A stretch of DNA of 64,000 bases from Myrmaecium sp. VS I D KN 1 (taxonomy: Eukaryota > Ascomycota > Dothideomycetes > Valsariales > Valsariaceae): contig JADQAV010000015.1 of NCBI GenBank assembly GCA_019775845.1, positions 1,178,001 to 1,242,000 on the forward strand, in the 5' to 3' direction. Shown here in pieces: positions 20,930 through 31,453 of the stretch. Every line of letters starts with the position of its first letter. The stretch's first letter is position 1. The notes below the pieces were generated by a model, which saw nothing but the letters and a program-made list of their open reading frames with translations, was not told the origin of the DNA and made no database searches. The position numbers were made by a program, and so were the translations under genes.

Positions 20930-23426
20930 TCACACCTCATCCTCCGGCTCAACCCGCACCAAAACCTCTTCCAAGAACCCCTCCAAAAACCCATCCACCC
21001 CGCCTCCCATCCCCACCGGCTCCAAGCTGTCCCACTGGTCGATCTCCTGGAAGCCCTTGGCCAGCTTGCCGATCAGCCGCCGGATGTGCTCGTGTGCCTG
21101 CAGGCGCCGCTGCATGCGCTGCTCTGACACCGCCCCTGCTCGGGACGCGCCCGATGCCGACGCCGCCCGCTGCTGCAGCTGGCTCAGATTGTACGTGCGG
21201 CGTTGCAGCGCCGCTTCCAGCGCTGGGATGACCACCCCGGTCAACGCGGTGATCTCTTCGGTTTGCTGTGGCAGGTGGTGGGGAAGAGGGGGAGGCGGCA
21301 TCGAGGCGGAAGCGGAGGTGGTGGAATGGACGCTGGCGGGGGAGCTGGCTCGGGAGCTCGCACGGGAACTGGCCGCGGATGATGTCGCGCTGGGCATCTG
21401 CGGGATGAAAGGGGAGGGCGATGGAGGCTGAGTGGGCGTCGGGATCGACGTGGGTCGAGTTGGTGATCGAGTCGCGTTGCTGCGTCGTCGTGTGATGGGA
21501 GGGGGAGGGATTGATGTAGCGGCGGATGTGGGCTGGACTTTCGCCGGTGACGCTGCCGACGATCGGGTAGGTAGGTCCTTGCGGGCAACCGCGGCGCCGT
21601 TGAACTCGGGGAAGGGCTCGGACGGCCTCGGGTAACTGCTGGATTTCTGAGGCGAGGCTCTCACGGGCGTCGCCTTGGCCAGGGTGGGGGAGTTCGGAGC
21701 CGTAGAGCTCAGGGAGCTCGCGCTGCTGCCCGGCCTGTACTGCGGAATCTGTGGCAGGGAGTTCGGGTTCAACATCGACGACCTTGGTCTGGGCGGCTTC
21801 GTTGGCGAGCCACTGCCTGGAGTCGGCTCGAGAGTGAGGGTCGCCATGTCATTAGCGATGGACTGCTGGAGCATGTCATGATACTCGCGCGACATGTCTC
21901 GCTGCTTGGTCGGCGACTCATGCGGCGTCTGCATTTGCCTCGTAGGCGTGCGCGGGACCTCTCTCGTGGGCGACGGCGGCGCTCTCTTCACGGGAGAATC
22001 GGGAAGCGGCACCCTCGACGCTGTCGTCGGCGACGCCGGGAAGTTGATCTGGCTCAGCGGCCGCTTCGTAGGCGACAGCGGCAGCGGAGGGTTTGGCGCT
22101 TTGATCGTCTTCGCGTTCTCGTTCTCCTCTCCGATGGAAACCACGGAGAGCTTGCGCAATGGGACTTGACTCAAAGGCGCGGGCGGCGGCCGACGCGCAT
22201 TGGTGCTTGCATCGGTCATGGCCTTCAGTCCTGGAGCTCGTCCGCTGACGGGCCGGACGGTGCCGAAATCCCAGAGGTCATCATTCTCCGGCTCCTTCCG
22301 GTCCTCTCGCGGTTGCTCGTGGCGGTCATCTTCGTCGTCCTCGTAGCCCTGGTGCCCACGCTTGGCTTGCCACCGCTCGTGGCGCTCGATGAGCTCGGTG
22401 AGGTAAGTCGTCTTCTTCGCCTTGCGAATGAAGGGATGCCGCAGAAGCTCCTTGGCGCTCGGTCGCTCCTTGGGCTCTTTCCGCAGGCAGAGCTCGACAA
22501 AATCCTTGAAGGCGCGGCTGAAATTGCCTTCCAGCACCGGGGGAGGATTTTTGGGAATGAGAAAGAGGACTTTCATGGGGTGGATGTCCGAGTACGGCGG
22601 TTCACCGTTGGCGAGTTCCAGCGCGGTGATGCCGAGGGACCAGATGTCCGCCTTGTGGTCGTACCCGGATTGCTTGATGACTTCGGGTGCCATCCAAAAC
22701 GGTGTTCCCACGAAGGTGTTCTTCTTTGTCATTGTCGCCGAGAGCTGTCCCGACACACCAAAGTCGGCTAGTTTGACTTGCCCGTTTGAGCCGAGTAAGA
22801 TGTTCGCCGCTGGAGTGATGTCAGCGTGTTCCTTGCCCGGCCCTGCCATCCATGATCTGGCTCTCACCTTTGATGTCTCTGTGCAGCTTATTGTCCGCAT
22901 GCAGGTATTCCAGCCCCATGAGTAGCTCCCGCAGTATGATGGTGATGTAGTCCTCCGGGATCAGACCCGGCTTCATGAGGTCGCCGCAGCTTCCGCCGGA
23001 GCAAAACTCCATCACGATCCAAAGGTCGGAGCCTTTGAGGTAGGAGCCATAGTACTTGGTGACGTAGGGCGAATTGAGCTCGGAAAGGATGGAGATCTCC
23101 TGGATGATGTCTTCCACCTCGTCCTCCGCATTCTCGACGTCAATCACCTTGATCGCCACGGTCTGGCCCGACTTCCGATCCACCCTGTCGCCAACATGTT
23201 AGCAAACGTAACCCTTGCAGACGTATGCCGGGAAGCCTGTCGAACGCACCCTTTGTAAACCTTGCCAAAGCTGCCGCCGCCTGTTCATGCACACCCCGTC
23301 AGCCATTGACCCTTCCGTCGGTACCGGGGAACCACCGCCGCCCCGCATCCTCATACCTATGCAAGACTGTTTCATGTACAAGGTCTCCGGGTCAACGGAC
23401 CCGGCCATCAGGCCTCCAGCCGCCAT
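20930..23426 (-). CDS. germinal-centre (Ste20-type) protein kinase, Nak1/POD-6/Kic1-like
   Basis: Ser/Thr kinase of the GCK family; in fungi such kinases act upstream of NDR kinases in polarity and septation (known for Nak1, POD-6, Kic1). 765 residues from four exons: 23357-23426, 23250-23280, 22868-23184 and 20930-22809; introns 76, 65 and 58 bp. The glycine loop is built from three exons ([13 protein letters not shown]). Then come the catalytic lysine in TVAIKVI, HRDIKAANILL across the third splice, [10 protein letters not shown], the activation loop [12 protein letters not shown] and [20 protein letters not shown]. The kinase domain ends near residue 270. The remaining 490 residues are Pro/Ser/Thr-rich with many SP/TP sites, then a short conserved-looking helical end ([18 protein letters not shown], then [18 protein letters not shown]). 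The start is ATG 23424-23426; an upstream in-frame ATG at 23456 is possible. The 31-nt second exon is easy to miss. Confidence 0.88.
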
Positions 23427-24216
23427 GGTTCGTAACGTGGCCTCGGCCTCGAACAATCCCGGTCTCCACTACTGCTGCACCGTCGATCCGGGTGGTCGGA
23501 GAGAGGGAGTGGAGGTGGAAGGTCGTCCGCGGGGAAGACGTCCAGAGACGAGAGCGAGCAAAGGTGCCGTCTGCCGGCAGAGGGGGAAGGAAGGGCGCTC
23601 CGGTCCGGCAATGGAGCAGTCGCAGCGGCGGCGCATATAAGGTGTACAGGCGTTCGGATCAGGTCCGGCCGGGACGAGGAGGGACCTGCGGTGCACGTTA
23701 ACAGACCAAGAACCTCTCTCTCCCAATGCGGTTGTGTTCCTTTGATGCGAGGATGGGGCCCTTCGTTCGGCGGTGGGGCAACCCAGTCACCAGGACAATC
23801 GACACGTACCGGCTGCCGGGCGGGACACCTCGACCTTTTTTTTTTTGTGGTGTGTGTTTGTCTTGCCTGCCTTGGGGTGGAGGTCGTGCGGTGCGGTGCG
23901 GTGCTCTCGGACTGGTCGGTGCGGGACCTCGAGGCGGTGACGATGTGACGTAGGATCAGAGAGGCCGGACAGGCGAGAGCAATTGCGCCGAGGAGCCGGG
24001 GGGAAGGTGGAGGAGAGGATGGAGGAGGGGTCTTCCGGACCAAGCAAGTGTTTACAAGTGATGCCCGCAGCGCTTGCTGGAGGCCAGAGTGTTTTGCGAA
24101 TAGGATGGGAGGGGAGGAGAGGAGAGGGATTGGGTTGGGTTGCGGGTATCGGTGTATGTTGATGTGGGTGCGGGTGTGAATATGCGTGGGCGCTTATGGA
24201 ATGTTTACTCTCTGGG

Positions 24217-24244
24217 CACTGCACACTGCACACTGCACACTGCA
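24217..24244. repeat. four tandem copies of CACTGCA
   Basis: Perfect 7-bp tandem, four copies, about 0.8 kb upstream of the kinase start. Confidence 0.9.
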
Positions 24245-24428
24245 CGCCCCAGGTCAAGGTCAAGTCGGTACCCACGCTCTTCTTTGTGCGCTGGGAGAGG
24301 GTGGGGGGGTTTCCCCGGTTTCCGCGTACGAAAGCACGAGATTGCGACGCGAGCGAGAAATTGCAGTGGAAGAGGATTCGATTGCTTTTCGTGTTTGGGT
24401 TGTGGTGGGAATGGAGGTGATTAGATGG

Positions 24429-24599
24429 TGGGGATAAGTAGAGGGAGTAGTAGAAGAAGAAGAAGAGGAAGAAGAGAAAAAAAAAGAAGAAGGAGAGGGA
24501 ATGGGAATGGGAATGGGAACGGAGAAGGTCAAACGGGGAAGAAAAGAAGAAGAAGAAGAGGAGGAAGTAGAGGAAGAAGAAGAGGAAGAGGAAGAAAGG
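24429..24599. repeat. homopurine tract with GAA repeats and a G-quadruplex motif
   Basis: Nearly pure purine on the + strand for about 170 bp, mostly GAA/GAG units. Four GGG runs separated by AAT lie at 24497-24517. Confidence 0.85.
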
Positions 24600-25054
24600 T
24601 GTTCAGGGAGCAAGGGTGGTAAAGTTTATGTTTACAGTGATGATGATGATGAAGAAGACGACGATGATGAATGGTCGCCTGCCCGCCTGCCCGCCTTGCC
24701 GTGCCGTTTCTGCAGGTACCTCAGCGACCCTGACCCGGTCCCGGGCCCGGCCTGGCGGATATAAGGTCCACTCCGCCCACCAAGCAACCCATTCATCACC
24801 ACGGGTGTCTATTTCGAGTCCACTCGACGATGAATACCTACAGTACATGTACATGGTACAAGTTGATAGTCTCAGTACATGAACACTAGCTAGTCATATG
24901 AAAATGATGCTACCTCAATCACCGCAAAATAGAAACCAGAGAATCCACCAGGCAGAGGCTTACATAGCCGGACACGCACACACGCAACCCTCCCTAATCT
25001 CGTTCCCGCAAACCTTCTTTCACATCACACAAAAGAAAACTCTATCAGATGACG

Positions 25055-25073
25055 AAAAAAAAAAAAAAAAAAA
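25055..25073. repeat. A19 homopolymer
   Basis: Uninterrupted run of 19 A on the + strand, in the region downstream of the unknown gene at 25859-28813. Confidence 0.9.
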
Positions 25074-25858
25074 CACCACCACGAAAACACTCATCAAACT
25101 CTCTCTCTCGTTTCTCTCATTTCTCTTTCGCGGACCCACCGAACGCGACACGCGTGGCACGCGACGTGGAGGACGCGCCGCGCGTGTGGATGGACCCTTG
25201 TGAAAGATCCAGTGTCGTTCCGACTTGACTGTACTCTTCCCTTATGGGGTTTTCGTGTTTTCTTAGAAGACTTTCAGCCTCGTTAACGATCTTTAGACAG
25301 CCTGTTAACAGTAGTCAACGTCTCTTTCTCTTCTTGACTTGCTCTTCGGATGACGGAATATCAGAATCCAGCAAAACACCATAAGCTATGTAGTCGCTGA
25401 GCTTTCAGCTTTTAGCTTACGATAGCTGTGGTATCCTAATCCTAAACTATACGTCGATATAAAAGATGCTGGAAGGGGGAAACAGGAAACCAAGGAAAAG
25501 AGAAAACCGTTGACCCTCATCGTCTGCCTAAGGTATGTAGGTCAGAATGTAGGCATGTATACGGATATAGGCAGGCGGTTGAGGGGAAAGCCTTTCACTA
25601 CCATCCGCCCTCCATCCATTCCTACGGAAGATAATGCAAAAAGAGAAGTAAAAGAGAGAAGAACCAGACTATATCAGACGAGCCCCTCGTCCAGTCCAAA
25701 GAAGAAAACGAAGAACCCGAACGGAAATATTGAGATAAAACGGAAAAGAAGAGAAAAGGAAATCAGAATTGCAGTTGAAATCCATCGCCATCGCCATTGC
25801 CTTCCATCCCCGCATGAACGCATCACCTTCCCTCCAATATGCCCACTCCCTCACGCAT

Positions 25859-28657
25859 TCACTTCTTCCTCCTCCTCCCCAACCCAGGCGTCTCCAGACC
25901 CGCACCCTCCCACCCCCTCTCCCTCCCTTCCTCCTCTTCCTCCTCCAACACCAACGCCGGCGTGCGCACACGATCACGCTCCTTGCCCCTCCGCCGCCGC
26001 CGATGCCCCGACACATTACTCGCGCTATCATCCGGCGCGATCTCACTACGGCCATCCTCCGCGCCATGCGCCCCGCACCACCACCCATTCCCCCCATCAT
26101 CCGTCTCACTCTCCCACATCGCGCTCGCCGGCGTCCCCATACGGACCTGGATCGCCTCCGCCTCCGCCCCGGCGCCACCATAACCACAACCACCATAACC
26201 ACCACCACCCAGGCCCCCCCGACGACGCGCCTGCGCCGCCATCGCCAACCCCGCGCTCCGCTCCCGCAGCGCCCGCCGCACCGTCTCCGCCTTCGCGTGC
26301 AAGCCCTCGAACGCGTCCTCCAGCGCCTCCATCCCCAGGTAGATCTCCCGCTCCACCTCCGCCAGCACCGCGATCTCCGTCTCCTCGTCCATCTGCACCG
26401 GCGCCGGGGCCGGCGACGCCGCGGGCCCGCGGGAAGGCGCGCCGTTGCGGCCCGCGGGCGAGAACGGCGTGGGGCCCCGGGAGTCCCCGGTCATGCTGAA
26501 GGGCGTCGTCGTGCGAGACAGGGGGGTCGCATTCGGGCCGCGGGAGGGGCCGCGGGAGGTCGGGGAGTTGAACGCGGCGGCGGCGGGTGGGATATCCTCC
26601 GCGCCGCTCCACAGGAACCCGTCGAAACGGCCGGAGATCAAGATCTCCCACTCGCCGCTGCTGACGGCCGCCAGCGTCACCAGGACGTTGTGCAGGTCCG
26701 GGTTTTTGAGCAGGTACATGGCGCATTCCGGATCCCGCGGCAGGCTGCTGAGGCGGTAGAGTCGCTGAAGCGCCCGGGCGACCTTCTGCAGGTGCTCCGG
26801 CGTCGGCACGTTGAGCGGGGTAGGCGCGCGAGACGCCGGCAGGGTCGACAGGCCACGCAGGAGAGCCGTGAACAGAGGGCGGTTCTCGGGTTCGAGATGG
26901 GTCAGCATGGCGAACGTGAGCGTGTCGTCGTCGAACTCCTGTGGCGCCGTCGTCGGCTCCTCCGGCACCCGTTGCAGCCACTTTTGCACCGCCGATTTCG
27001 TCTTCTTGCTTTGCCGCACGTAGTGCTCGCGATATTCTTCCGGCACGTCGATGTCCAACTTCTGCATGGGCGCCTCCCGCCCGCCGCCCTCGATCCCGAG
27101 GCCGGACGAGGGTTCAATCGTAAACGGCGGCCATTGCGGTAGCTCTCTCCGTCCTGAAACGTACTCCAGGATGTCTCCCCAATTCACGCCGCTGTCCTCC
27201 GTGGTCGGTTCGTTCTGGCGCTTCGACCGGCACATGATGCACGGACACCATTCAGATGAGATGTTGCGAGCAAACACAGCCTCCAGCCGATCGAGAAGCC
27301 GCCTCGCCACGGAGCGATAGCCTGTAGCGACAGCGAGCGAGCCGTTCTTGTCCATAACTTGATTGTAACTGTCCAGCAGGTTCTGAAAAGGTGCGAAGAT
27401 ACTCGCCACATCGCCATGCCCTTGCACGTTCGGTTTTGGAGAGGCATACTGTTGATACGTGAGGACGGGAGCACGGTTCGTGGCAGCAGCCAGGAGGTTG
27501 CGCGGCACAGGATGCGGCAGGCCTCCGTTGAGTAGTAGATAGTCCACCCGCGGGGCGGTAGTCATTGTTGGTGCTGGGGGTGGCGGTGGTGGCGGCGGAG
27601 GCGGACCAGAAGCACCCGCATTGCCGTGATTTGCATAACCATTCCCCTCGGTCATCATGCTCGATCCATCATCGGTGAAAACGTCAATGACTGGGGTAGC
27701 ACCCTTGTCATCAGGTTCCACGGCTGGAAATTCCGGATCTCTGCCGACGGGCGTTCGAGGGGACGAGTCGGCGGCAGACTGGGCATCGGACACCAGCGCG
27801 GGCGGGCGTCGATAGCCCGTCTTCCTGTCCGGGGCGACGGACGTGGCATCTGAATCGGAGATGGAGGATTTGGAGAGCGCGGCCCCTCGGTGAGAGGCAG
27901 CGGAGCTGGGGCGGCCGGGTGGGCGTCCATTCGGGCTCAGCGGTCTTGTCTGCTCCGAGACCACTCGTCTAGGCTTCTCTTTCCGTACCGTGCTCGGCTT
28001 CGAGTATTCCGTATCGGCGGTGAGTTGTGAGATTTCGTCGACCGGGACGGACTGCCTCAGACTCGACTTGGACGCCGAGCCCTTGGGTGTAGCGGTTACG
28101 CGTGAGGTCGATGTGCTGTCCGTACTCCTCCTGCCCTTATCCGTCTCCGATCGTGTGCTTTCTGTCGTCTTCCTCAAGCTCGCCCCGCTGCCTGATCTCT
28201 TCAAATCCGGTTCCATCGCCGTCAACGGCGGACTGGGCGGTACCGTGCCATGCGTCCGCCCTCCCATTGTTTTCTCATGAGCATGACGTTTCCGGTCCTC
28301 GGGGCCCAAATCGGTCGGTTCCGGGGTGTAAACGTCGACCCTCGGCTTCTCGCCCTCGTCCGTGCCGCGGACGGACTCCTTGCTGTGCGCCTTCGAGAAG
28401 GACGGATACGGCAGGCTGGTCCGGGACTCGTTCGTCGAGGCCAGGGAGGACCGCCGTTCCAGCTCCGGCACGATGGCCATCTTCCGGGCGGAGCTCGTGT
28501 TGGAGCGGGCGAGGCGTGCGGTTGCGTCGTCTCGGCTGGCGGGCTCGCTCTCGCGGTCGCGGTCGCGGTCGCGGTCGTGGCGCTCGCGTTCTCTCGACGA
28601 CGCCGAGCGGGTTTTGCGAGAGGAGCGGGATGACCGATGGCGGCGGTGTGAACGATC

Positions 28658-28694
<37 letters not shown>

Positions 28695-28813
28695 CGGCCG
28701 TCTTTCGGCCTGCTGGATCGGTTTCGGTCCCGGTCCTTGTTGCGGTCGTGGGTGTGTTCTTTCCTGCGTTTGCGGTGCTCGCTTCTGGTGGACTCGGTGT
28801 CCTTGTCGACCAT
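25859..28813 (-). CDS. large conserved-looking fungal protein of unknown function (CPCIMCR motif)
   Basis: Single-exon protein of 984 residues (988 if the ATG at 28825 is used). The first half is basic and disordered: MVDKDTESTRSEHRKRRKEH, Arg/Asp-rich repeats including a DN repeat, then many SP/TP sites, and PPPPPPPPP before a folded region. The folded part (about residues 420-760) contains LTYQQYASP, IFAPFQNLLDSYNQVM, SEWCPCIMCRSKR (a CxCxxC cysteine motif), WGDILEYVSGRRELPQWPPF, VPEEYREHYVRQSKKTK and SSLPRDPECAMYLLKNP. A helical segment near residue 830 (EVEREIYLGMEALEDAFEGL) follows, then a Gly-rich patch and an acidic end. I recall Aspergillus relatives carrying the automatic name 5-methylcytosine G/T mismatch-specific DNA glycosylase, but I see no glycosylase fold or helix-hairpin-helix, so I give no function. 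Confidence 0.65.
28660..28694. repeat. CGTTGT hexanucleotide microsatellite inside the unknown gene
   Basis: Several near-perfect CGTTGT units on the + strand, which encode the Asp-Asn repeat near the N-terminus of the minus-strand protein. Length change in steps of six would keep the frame. Confidence 0.8.
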
Positions 28814-29808
28814 CTTATTGCGCATGGAAGGGCATCAAGTCGGGCTCGGGGGGTGACTACCGGGCCTAAAGTGGGCAGGAGGAAGTGGGTTTCTTCGGTG
28901 ATGGAGGGGACGAGCGCGGTTAGAGAGGACCGGGTCGACCGTCTGGCTGGGCGGATGTGCCCTATCAGGTACCGGGCATGATGCAGCGCCAAGTGCCCGG
29001 TTGCCAACAATAGCAGATCGCGGACCTGTGTGCCCGCCCGGTGAGCTCTTCGTTCCGGGTCTCTGGGGGGAGAGCAAGAGAGCCCCCAAAACAGCACCAG
29101 GAACCTAAGGGTCTCTCGCTCTGACGAAATGTTGTGGGTTAAAAGTGGTGGGCTTGCGGGATCGCGGGATCGCGGGAGCTCCAGAATTATAGTCCGGAAT
29201 AGTGGACCGGACTTTTCTACTAGAACAACGTTTTTTTCTTTTAATCGTGGTCAACCCACGCTAATAAGTAGTCAGCCTGATGTGTAGTTGAGGTGTGGCG
29301 GCTGGTCTCAGTTTGGAACCAAACTACATAGAAGAGACCATGGAAAAATGATGATGATTATGATGGTGATGGAAGGGCGGTTGTGTCGTGTCCGGTCTTG
29401 AGCGGTAGTAGTAGTAGTAGCCTCTCCTCCACGTCACAAAGTCCGGTAGGCAGGGAGGAAGGGCGATCAGGCCAGACGGACGAACGAACGAAAGACAGCA
29501 ACTATGGTACATACATACATTTGGTACACTAGTAGCATGCGCCGTATATCGACCGGTCTTACAAAAGTTTTTTTACTTCTAGACCTATTAACGAGTCGTG
29601 ATAAAAAAAATAGATCAGTAATCTTGAACTCTATTACTTCCATAGAGGGATGAACAACAGACAACCCACAGCCTTGCGCGTGAGAGTCCTCCCCGTCCGG
29701 TATATCATAACCATCGAGAAGAAGAAAAAGAAGGGTTCTACAACCTCGATATGTCTTCGCATAGCAAAAGGGTCTATCCTCGTAAAAACCACACAAGTAC
29801 AACACTCA
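28814..29808. other. intergenic, no gene seen
   Basis: Promoter of the unknown gene (28813) and 3' side of the proline-rich gene. It holds short direct repeats (GGATCGCGGGATCGCGGG near 29160) and AT-rich patches at 29230 and 29600, with no credible open frame. Confidence 0.55.
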
Positions 29809-30659
29809 TCAGAAGCCAACCGGCCACCACACGCCTCTCATCTCGTCCTCCAAAAAGACCAGCAGCGCCGGATCGATATCATGAAAGCGATCCCGCAATC
29901 GCCACAGGAGGTGCCAAAGCGCATTAAGATGATCATACACCTCCAGCAGCGGCCGGTCACCCTGGCCACGCAGGTGGTCGTGGACAGCGTCCCAGGCATT
30001 CCTCGCGCGGGGAGTGAGCACATTCCGCTATTGCGCGCGCGCGTGCGCCGTCACATAGGTTAGCAGTCTTGTTCCGAAAGCAGAAGAAAATGACGGGTCG
30101 ATGATCTCGCGCCCGCGCTTACAAAATCGGGAAAGTATTCCCTCCATCGGCGACACCACCGGCATCGACACGGTCGGTTCACCACGCCCGGAGCGGGGAG
30201 AGCGGGTGCAGCGGCCGGAGCTGGTGCAGCAGCCGGGGCTGGCGGAGCAGCCTGAGCAGCCGCAAAATGGGCGCGAGGGGCGAAGTGAATGTTGATGGGG
30301 GCATTGAGCGGGGCGTGGTGAGCTTGGAGATACGGCATCTGAGGCGCGACGGGAGCCGGCGGTGGAAACATAATGTTCTGCGCAGCTTGAGGTGGAGGTG
30401 GTGGGGGAGGAGGCGGAGGAGGAGGAGGAGGCGGCGGCGGCTGCGGTTGCGGTTGTTGCTGCGGAACTGGGAAAGGGAATGCCATGGGGAGCGCCATAGG
30501 AGGCTGGACCGGGTATGGCATGTAGAAGTGCGGATGAGGGACCGCGACCGGTTGAGGGAAGGGTATCGGAGCGAAGAAGGGATTCATGAGTCCGATCAGC
30601 ACGCCGTTCTGGTATCTTTGTCGTGCGCTTTTCCTGTTGCCGATGCCACAGAGCAGCAT
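29809..30659 (-). CDS. proline-rich protein with a Cys/Arg/Trp motif, unknown function
   Basis: Two exons, 30123-30659 and 29809-30027, with a 95-bp intron whose signals are very clear: donor GTAAGC, branch TGCTAACC, acceptor AATAG. The spliced product is 251 residues, or 227 if translation starts at ATG 30585-30587 (MNPFFAPIPFPQP), which may be the true start. Exon 1 is Pro/Ala/Gln-rich with a run of about 18 prolines, and ends RPCRCRWCRRWREYFPDF, an unusual CxCxxC cluster next to Arg and Trp. Exon 2 is compact and probably helical: NVLTPRARNAWDAVHDHL, LLEVYDHLNALWHLLWRL, then DIDPALLVFLEDEM and WWPVGF. I recognise no family. The gene lies head-to-head with CDC6. Confidence 0.6.
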
Positions 30660-31453
30660 GAGACAGGAGGGTACTTATGCAGCGTCCGGCTGGCAAGGTC
30701 CGTTTGATGTTGCAAGAAGAGAACAGTAAGGCGAGCAGACGTCAAGAAGAAAAGAAGGCATGGCTTGAGCAGCGCGTGTCAAACGAGACGACGGAGGTGA
30801 ACAGCGATGGGCAGGGCGACATCCCGTGATTAACTGACATTGGACTGATGACGAGCGGTTTGTTTGCTTCGATGAGAGTTGTCAGCCAAACAGGTGAGCA
30901 ACCGGATCGTACAACGGCGGCAGTGCTCCCCCGAGCGGTGCCCAGCCGGGGAAGAGACCTTCCAGTCGAGGACCTCCATGCGGGCTCGAGGGTGGAAGGG
31001 GTGTTCAAGTTGTGCAGACGAAGGACGGAAGACGTGACCATGTAAACGCTCAGAGGAAGGTGGAAAACGATTGTCGTTCGTATCTAGTATACAACCTAAC
31101 GAGCCTATTGTAGGCAAATATGCATGTTCTGTTCTCGATGGAGGTGGAGAGGCGGAGAGGTGGTTGACGAAGTTCGGTAGGGCTCGGCAGCTCTGTACTG
31201 TGGTTGGCTGGGGAGCGGGCTGGCAGGGATGGCCTGGCCGGAGGGGGAAAAACCACTTTACGCGCGACGCGTCGGGAGCGCGCTTCTCGTTTCCTTTGTC
31301 TGGCAGCCGCTGCCCTTTCCGTCCTCACCTCCCACACCCACACCGCACCTTCCATCACCGTCAACCACCACCTTCCCCGACCGTGATCGCTGCTTCCAAA
31401 CACCACAGCGCCACGGCTGCCATCTTCTCAAAACAGCAGCGACGGTCATCATC
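30660..31453. other. divergent promoter region between the proline-rich gene and CDC6
   Basis: About 0.8 kb shared upstream region. An ACGCGT hexamer flanked by CGCG-rich sequence lies 182 bp before the CDC6 ATG. The frame upstream of CDC6 is open, but the leader has no protein character. Confidence 0.6.
31267..31272 (+). promoter_or_regulatory. ACGCGT (MCB-type) element upstream of CDC6
   Basis: Perfect MluI cell-cycle box core in a CG-dense context about 182 bp before the start of CDC6. MBF binding to such sites drives G1/S genes including cdc18/CDC6 in yeasts; use here is inferred. Confidence 0.45.

Larger units (their letters stand above)
23427..25858. other. intergenic upstream of the GCK kinase
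   Basis: About 2.4 kb with no credible gene. It carries a 7-bp tandem (24217-24244), a long purine tract (about 24429-24599) that includes a G-quadruplex motif (24497-24517), GAT/GAA triplets (24636-24672) and a run of 19 A (25055-25073). An ACGCGT hexamer lies near 25150. Translations are Arg/Glu/Lys or Ser low complexity. Confidence 0.55.

Noticed and set aside
25769-27142. 457-codon + strand frame opposite the unknown gene
   Set aside because: Shadow frame in GC-rich coding DNA; the minus strand has the protein with normal composition.
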